From: Candidatus Cloacimonas sp.
GTDB taxonomy: Bacteria; Cloacimonadota; Cloacimonadia; Cloacimonadales; Cloacimonadaceae
NCBI GenBank assembly: GCA_023227825.1
Contig: JALOCJ010000004.1
Location: 124,001-188,000 of the forward strand
Length of the DNA stretch: 64,000 nt
Direction of reading: 5' to 3'
Shown piece after piece: positions 59,248 through 64,000 of this stretch (positions are counted from its first letter, which is position 1; each line of letters opens with the position of its first letter). Both the position numbers and the translations under genes were made by a program. The notes beneath the pieces were generated by a model, which did no database searches, was not told where the DNA came from, and saw only the letters and a list, made by a program, of their open reading frames with translations.

Positions 59248-59405
59248 GTCAGGAGTCATTTGTGCCTTCATAACTATCACCTGTGAAATAACTTTTGGGG
59301 CACATATGACTCATGACGACTAATGAAGAATGTAAGTCAGGAGTCATTTGTGCCTTCATAATTATCACCTGTGAAATAACTTTTGGGGCACATATGACTC
59401 ATGAC
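59248..59405. repeat. Two tandem ~70-bp imperfect palindromes
   Basis: Copies at 59248-59317 and 59336-59405 (88-base period) are nearly identical. Each starts with GTCAGGAGTCATTTGTGCC and ends with its imperfect complement GGGGCACATATGACTCATGAC, around a loop of about 30 bases. A third copy lies inverted at 45308-45375. Short ATCTGTG units follow at 59415-59460. Confidence 0.75.
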
Positions 59406-59466
59406 GGCACTGTAGACCACTCAAAAATCAAATCTGTGTAATCTATGTAATCTGTGAGAGAATATA

Positions 59467-61599
59467 TTACAAAAAGCGTTTAACTACTTCAATAACCTCC
59501 GGCAAATCCATTCCAATTTTTTGTAAATGTTCAATTTTAGGAACACCTTGAGCATTCCAACCTTTTCTTTCATAAACCGCATCAATCAATTGCTGATATT
59601 GATCTTCCCTATATTTTCTTAAAATATCCATCTTTTCTGTAGTGCTTTTCCCTTCAGGATCAATATTTAACTTTTCTTTCAACTGCTTGTCGTATCTATC
59701 CTGACGGGAAAGATATTCTTCTTCCGTTACAGGACCCACAGCTCTATAAGGTGGAACATCATCAATTCTTCTCCCCTTTCCCATTCGCAAACAGAAGACC
59801 TTTTGGAAGTTATAGACCCGTTCGGATTGTTCAATCAGGGTTTTTTTATTCAGTGGCTTTCCTGTGATGGCAGTATAGATATCCACATAATTTTGAACAT
59901 GTTCCGGAACTTTTGCCGGTTCATCTGTTTCGGCATTATTAGCCGGTTCAATATCATTCCAGGGAAGTTTACATAATCCCTGCAGCCCAAACCAGGTTCT
60001 AAACATCGGAAAATAGTGCAATGCCTCAGCTTTATCCTTAAAAGTGGGAATCTGGTTATTGACCATATCCATAAAGATCAGCCATGCTTCATCATGTTGA
60101 GGTCCTTTTAAGGCGAGAGTATAGCCACCCTGTTGCGCAAGTGATTCTTTACTCATATATTGAGAATATTCCAAGCCCTTTGCCTCCATACCTATATCTT
60201 GCAGGAAATCGGGATCGGCACCATATTTTTCAGCAAAAATTTGTTTCATTTTCCGAACACCTTGTCCTACTATAACTCCAAAACCATCTCCTCGTGCCAT
60301 TTGATGCAAAAGTTCCAAAGCGGCATCTGCATTTCCCCAGGTAAGTTCAAGTCCGCCAGTGCGTTCTTTATTCAATATTCCGTTTTCATAACATTCCATT
60401 GCAAAAGCAGTACTGGTTCCAAAAGAAATCGTATCCACTCCATAAGTATCGCAGTAAAAATTTATTTCCACTACATCCCTCGCATTAAAAACACCGATAT
60501 TACTTCCGCAACCGGCAGCAGTTTCATATTCAGGACCGTCCACACAGACCTTTTTCCCTTTATAAGGTCCTGTTCTAGGTTCAAAATTATCCACAGCTTT
60601 ACAACAGGAAAGAGAACAGCCAAACCAGCATCCATCAGGCATACCCTGAGTAAAAAGTTTTTTAAATTCACGGGAATGCAATCCTTCCGCTTCCGGCATT
60701 TGACCATATTTAAAATTCCGAATCGGCAGAAGGTCATAATCATTCATAATTTCCATTAGATGAGCTGTTCCTACCTGCCTCATTCTATTTTGGGTAGAAT
60801 CGCCTGCTTCTATTTCTTGATGTAATTTCAAACCCCTCTTTCTAAGTGTTTCTACATCCACCGGATTATTGGAATCTACTTTCAGACCGGAATATTTAAC
60901 CACTAAGGCTTTAATTTTTTTATGTCTGAAGACACTGCCTGTACCACCTCTTCCTGCCTGTTTCAAACGGGCAACCTTTCTCCGTTTATCCCAAAAGGAA
61001 AAATTCAAGCAGGTGATTAAAACATTTTCCGCTGCCTTTCCACTGGAAACAACAGAAACAAACTGATATTTATCTTCGCTGTCAGCAAATTCTTTAATCA
61101 ATTCTTCAGCAAAAATATGACTATTGATTTCTTCATCGGGAGCAGAAAGTATCTGCACAACTCCTTTATCACCATCAATATAAACTATCACTTCTTCCTT
61201 TGCTATGCCTTGAAGTTCAATTGCATCCCAACCGGAAAATTTGGTATAAGGACCAAAATGACCTCCAACATTACAATCAACGGGAATTCCTGTTAAAGGA
61301 GAAATAGTTGTTACAATTGATTTTCCGCTACCGGGATAACTGGTATTTCCGCAAAGAGGACCGAAAGAAATACAAATTTCATTTTCTGGGCTATCCCATT
61401 TTGTCTCATCTTTAATTGCGTGCCACATCAGATATAAATCAAAACCTTTTCCGCCAACAAATTTATCTATCATCAACTCGGTAACCGGCTTTTCCTTTAT
61501 CTCCCCAGTGCTCAAATTTATATACAAAGAGCGTTTATTATAGCCACGAATAACAGGTGCCGGAGCATATTTGAATTCAGCAATTAGTTTACGGTTCAT
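59467..61599 (-). CDS. Tungsten-type aldehyde:ferredoxin oxidoreductase
   Basis: A 710-residue enzyme that interconverts aldehydes and carboxylic acids with ferredoxin as the electron carrier. Signatures are KFVGGKGFDLYLMW (near 46), FGPLCGNTSYPGSGKS, GRGGTGSVFRHKKIKALVVK (near 217) and the iron-sulfur cysteines 324, 328 and 332 in DGCWFGCSLSCC. A fourth Cys lies in GLCKLPWND. The pterin-binding DIGMEAKG part is also present. In amino-acid fermenters such enzymes oxidise the aldehydes from keto-acid decarboxylation. It follows its ferredoxin gene by 10 bases. Confidence 0.9.
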   Translation of the reverse strand: MNRKLIAEFKYAPAPVIRGYNKRSLYINLSTGEIKEKPVTELMIDKFVGGKGFDLYLMWHAIKDETKWDSPENEICISFGPLCGNTSYPGSGKSIVTTISPLTGIPVDCNVGGHFGPYTKFSGWDAIELQGIAKEEVIVYIDGDKGVVQILSAPDEEINSHIFAEELIKEFADSEDKYQFVSVVSSGKAAENVLITCLNFSFWDKRRKVARLKQAGRGGTGSVFRHKKIKALVVKYSGLKVDSNNPVDVETLRKRGLKLHQEIEAGDSTQNRMRQVGTAHLMEIMNDYDLLPIRNFKYGQMPEAEGLHSREFKKLFTQGMPDGCWFGCSLSCCKAVDNFEPRTGPYKGKKVCVDGPEYETAAGCGSNIGVFNARDVVEINFYCDTYGVDTISFGTSTAFAMECYENGILNKERTGGLELTWGNADAALELLHQMARGDGFGVIVGQGVRKMKQIFAEKYGADPDFLQDIGMEAKGLEYSQYMSKESLAQQGGYTLALKGPQHDEAWLIFMDMVNNQIPTFKDKAEALHYFPMFRTWFGLQGLCKLPWNDIEPANNAETDEPAKVPEHVQNYVDIYTAITGKPLNKKTLIEQSERVYNFQKVFCLRMGKGRRIDDVPPYRAVGPVTEEEYLSRQDRYDKQLKEKLNIDPEGKSTTEKMDILRKYREDQYQQLIDAVYERKGWNAQGVPKIEHLQKIGMDLPEVIEVVKRFL

Positions 61600-61609
61600 T
61601 TTTTTCTCC

Positions 61610-61993
61610 TTATGCAGTTACTATTTCTATTGCTTCTGCAGGACAGGTTCTGGTACAAATCCCACAGGCAATACATTTAAAAGGATTATATACATTTTCA
61701 GTAAAGCGCATTGAATTTATCGGGCAGGCAGCTACACACATCAAACAGCCAATACAAAGAGATTTATTCAAAATAACTACACCTTGAGTATTGATTGTTA
61801 AAGCTAAAGTAGGGCATACATCAACACAAGTTCCACACTGATTGCAGACAATCATTTCCGGAGGATATATCTCTTCGTTAATTACTACACACGACTTTTT
61901 TGCATTATCCTCTTTAAAATAGAGTTTGGAACAAGCGCTTTCGCAATTATGGCAGGTAATGCATTTATCGGGAAAGGTCTTGAGCATTTTCAT
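61610..61993 (-). CDS. Polyferredoxin with four 4Fe-4S motifs
   Basis: A 127-residue protein with four cysteine sets of the CxxCxxCxxxC type: CITCHNCESAC, CNQCGTCVDVCP, CIGCLMCVAACP and CIACGICTRTCP. This gives up to four clusters. It is probably the electron acceptor or carrier for the oxidoreductase encoded directly downstream. AGGGG precedes the ATG. Confidence 0.9.
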   Translation of the reverse strand: MKMLKTFPDKCITCHNCESACSKLYFKEDNAKKSCVVINEEIYPPEMIVCNQCGTCVDVCPTLALTINTQGVVILNKSLCIGCLMCVAACPINSMRFTENVYNPFKCIACGICTRTCPAEAIEIVTA

Positions 61994-62053
61994 AACAACA
62001 AATCCCCTTAATCTTTAATAATTCCATATCCAAATCTGGAAATATTATGTCAA

Positions 62054-63319
62054 CTATAATCTTAGGGAAAGGACAGTTCCGAGCTTATTATCTATATGAT
62101 CAAACTCCAAAAAATCATCCTTTCTCTGCCATTCATTATCCAGTTTAAGGTAAGCGATTAAATTCAAATGATTTTTCAGGCGTAATATTCCATATAATCC
62201 GAAATTAAGATTTTCAGAAGCATCTTCATCTTTGGTTTTATGATATAAATACTCTAAAATACCGATTAGCCGATATGATTCCCTTCCGATAAAAATAAAC
62301 CGCATATTTCCGGTAACATTGAAAGTATCTTCCTTAGTATTGTTTTTGTTATCATCTTTCGTTTCTGAATCATACCGAAAATCAAGCCCGAAATAGTTTC
62401 CGAAATTTAAGGAAAGAATGCCGTCTAAAACAATTTGACGGTTATCCACAGCAGCATTTTCCCTATCCTCTGATGTAAACCTGCATAACACACTACCGGC
62501 AGATTTATTGGCTAATAATAAAGGACTCCAAACAGGAGCATGACCATTCAAGAAAAAGGGTTCCAGATAAAAATTCTTTATACTGGAAGCATAAACATAG
62601 GCACTAAATCTTGTATCAGGAGTCCAGTCCAGATAGTCCTCCGGAAAATATTCAGATATTGTTAATAGCTCTTCATCGGATACTGTATCCGGTATTTCAT
62701 TATATTCATATTCTATTCCCAGTTCCGCTATCTGTCTTTTACTGCTAAAACTTTTTGCTAATTGAGCTTTAAAGCATGAAAAATCAATTTCAGGATAAAC
62801 ATCACTTAAATCTGTATGTATTAACCAGCCAAAAAGTCGTAACGATTCTGAATCAGGAAAGCCGGCACCTATTCCATACTGGTTGAAATAATAACTTGAT
62901 GCCTTAGTATTTTTATCGTTCCAGTTATTCATCAGGTTATAAAAAAGTTCCACTCCTGCTAATTTGTATTTTACTCCAAGCGTATTGAAAGAATTAAATT
63001 CTTGAATATTCCCCTCACTCTTTGCCACATCTATATACAAGAATTCCTGAGCAGAATGAAAAGTGACATTTTTACTCCATTCGGGAAAACTGGAATAACT
63101 GTTATAATCCAACTCCGCTTGAATACTTTGTGGATGATAAACAGCAGAATTGTTTTCCCAAAGAGAAAAATATTTATACTGCAAGGTCTCCAGTCCAAAA
63201 TCAGCTCTCACTTCATAAGTATTATTTGCTGAGGAGACAGGAAATGTTGTTTCCCCCTGAATTGACCAAACAAAAGTCCAAAATAAACACACTATTATTA
63301 TTTTTATCCCGCTTTGCAT
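62054..63319 (-). CDS. Outer-membrane beta-barrel-like protein, unknown function
   Basis: A 421-residue exported protein with signal peptide IIIVCLFWTFVWSIQG. The mature part alternates hydrophobic and polar residues in strands, many with aromatic ends (KLAGVELFYNLMNNW, ASSIKNFYLEPFFLNG, LSLNFGNYFGLDFRYD, NFGLYGILRLKNHLNLIAYL). It ends in NKLGTVLSLRL, a hydrophobic-terminated last strand as in outer-membrane barrels. It is unlike any porin I know by motif. It is 69 bases from the transketolase gene in the same direction but has no clear functional link. Confidence 0.65.
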   Translation of the reverse strand: MQSGIKIIIVCLFWTFVWSIQGETTFPVSSANNTYEVRADFGLETLQYKYFSLWENNSAVYHPQSIQAELDYNSYSSFPEWSKNVTFHSAQEFLYIDVAKSEGNIQEFNSFNTLGVKYKLAGVELFYNLMNNWNDKNTKASSYYFNQYGIGAGFPDSESLRLFGWLIHTDLSDVYPEIDFSCFKAQLAKSFSSKRQIAELGIEYEYNEIPDTVSDEELLTISEYFPEDYLDWTPDTRFSAYVYASSIKNFYLEPFFLNGHAPVWSPLLLANKSAGSVLCRFTSEDRENAAVDNRQIVLDGILSLNFGNYFGLDFRYDSETKDDNKNNTKEDTFNVTGNMRFIFIGRESYRLIGILEYLYHKTKDEDASENLNFGLYGILRLKNHLNLIAYLKLDNEWQRKDDFLEFDHIDNKLGTVLSLRL

Positions 63320-63388
63320 TTATTACTCCTATTTTAAATGATGCTTATTTTCAGGACTGGCTGTTACTGTCAATAGTTTCTTCAATTT

Positions 63389-64000
63389 TTATGCCAGATA
63401 TTTTTTTACTGTAGCAATAAGCGAAGCAGTATCTAAACCAGCCCAATGGTAAAGATCATTTGCTTCTCCGGATATCGGGTATTGTGTAACCCCTGTTTTT
63501 ACGAGTTTAGCACTAAGGGAATTGACTGCAAGAGCATCAGCAATGGAGGTTCCCAAGCCACCATTCACGGAATGATCTTCCACACTGAAAATTATACCTT
63601 TACCGGCAGATGATTTCAATTGAGCCAAATCCAGATGCAAAGGTGAAGAAACATATAGCAGTTCAAGAAAAATACCTTCCTCGCGCAAAGTATCAACAGC
63701 TTTAACAGCTTTAGTAACAGGAGTTCCGCAAACCCACATACTGCCGTCATTTCCGTCTCTAAGAACATCTGCTTTCCCGTAAACAAAGCTATAATCAAAA
63801 TCATATTGCAATGTTCCGTCCAATTTTTTCAGAACAGGCATTTTGGAACGACCCATTGTTACCAGATAATTTCCCGGTTTATTGATTAGCCAGCGGATAA
63901 TTCTATCGGTTTGATTGGCATCTGCAGGAAAAATAAGTTTAAAGCCAAAGAGGTTTCTGGTTAAAGATATATAGTCAATACACTGATGGGTTTTTCCGTC
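63389..64000 (-). CDS. tkt: Transketolase, C-terminal part (runs off the window edge)
   Basis: The visible 203 codons are the end of a gene that begins beyond base 64000. They read DGKTHQCIDYISLTRNLFGF and PADANQTDRIIRWLINKP from the pyrimidine-binding domain. The C-terminal domain follows (GSMWVCGTPVTKAVKAVDTL, VEDHSVNGGLGTSIADAL). Transketolase moves two-carbon units in the pentose phosphate pathway. It could be the split type (separate C-terminal subunit) or full length. The internal ATG at 63856 is not the start, since the homology continues upstream of it. Confidence 0.85.
   Translation of the reverse strand, partial: DGKTHQCIDYISLTRNLFGFKLIFPADANQTDRIIRWLINKPGNYLVTMGRSKMPVLKKLDGTLQYDFDYSFVYGKADVLRDGNDGSMWVCGTPVTKAVKAVDTLREEGIFLELLYVSSPLHLDLAQLKSSAGKGIIFSVEDHSVNGGLGTSIADALAVNSLSAKLVKTGVTQYPISGEANDLYHWAGLDTASLIATVKKYLA

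Noticed and set aside
60160..60759. 199-residue plus-strand frame
   Set aside because: It is antisense to the strongly conserved aldehyde oxidoreductase gene. It has no ribosome site and no recognisable features.
1..64000. tRNA or rRNA genes
   Set aside because: I looked through the gaps for cloverleaf-type sequences and conserved rRNA stretches and saw none. A covariance-model scan would be needed to exclude them fully.

Overview
The window looks like a piece of the chromosome of a low-GC, Gram-negative, anaerobic, amino-acid-fermenting bacterium of the FCB group. The closest match in character is the candidate phylum Cloacimonadota (Ca. Cloacimonas-like). This placement is inference. It rests on envelope genes (KdsD, lipoproteins, a beta-barrel protein, a prepilin peptidase), on a gingipain/PorU-like C25 peptidase and several secreted proteins ending in a FlgD/type-IX-like C-terminal domain, and on fermentation genes (three phosphate acyltransferases, an aldehyde:ferredoxin oxidoreductase with its ferredoxin, a threonine dehydrogenase). 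No rRNA or tRNA gene was seen.

Layout. 0.17-4.3 kb (minus): glyA-rpiB-ptb-ptb-lipoprotein, tightly coupled. 5.1-7.6 kb (plus): an ArsR/SmtB repressor with a visible operator, then a Zn/Cd P1B-ATPase whose stop codon lies inside the first unit of an 18-hairpin array (7.6-8.3 kb). 8.6-11.4 kb: thrS-kdsD, convergent with a Na/phosphate symporter. 13.3-24.0 kb (plus): a long run with acylphosphatase, LysM/M23 peptidase, primary-type sigma factor, a third ptb, rlmH, a 50-residue OadG-like protein, a 1278-residue C25 peptidase, cysS, a membrane-anchored beta-propeller and a kinase-fold protein. 24.0-34.6 kb is an accessory region: secreted proteins with sorting-type C-termini, a secreted class II amidotransferase-like protein, a formylglycine-enzyme-like gene broken by one stop codon, decayed prophage-like genes, and two internally deleted copies of one insertion sequence. 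35.5-41.3 kb (minus): prepilin peptidase, aminotransferase, asnS, a Gfo/Idh/MocA oxidoreductase and threonine dehydrogenase. 41.6-45.3 kb (plus): a second accessory patch with a nonsense-broken secreted protein and a pair of lipoprotein paralogues. It is preceded by a leader module that also occurs, inverted, 8 kb away. 45.5-55.0 kb (minus): a ygeW-xdh-hyuA-like-PLP enzyme-ygeY-ssnA cluster like the E. coli xdh/yge/ssnA region. 55.9-57.6 kb (minus): a glutaredoxin-MarR-OsmC-thioredoxin operon, divergent from radA. 59.5-62.0 kb (minus): AOR and polyferredoxin. 62.1-64.0 kb (minus): a beta-barrel protein and the C-terminal part of a transketolase cut by the window edge.

The most unusual content lies between the genes. 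There are at least six families of dispersed or tandem palindromic repeats, several of which supply the stop codon or part of the coding sequence of a neighbouring gene. The strongest candidate for something undescribed is the array at 7612-8284. Its two hairpin families have an identical 33-bp period, the same 8-bp stem/4-nt loop plan and compensatory base changes. When read in opposite directions, both encode the same kind of 11-residue peptide.
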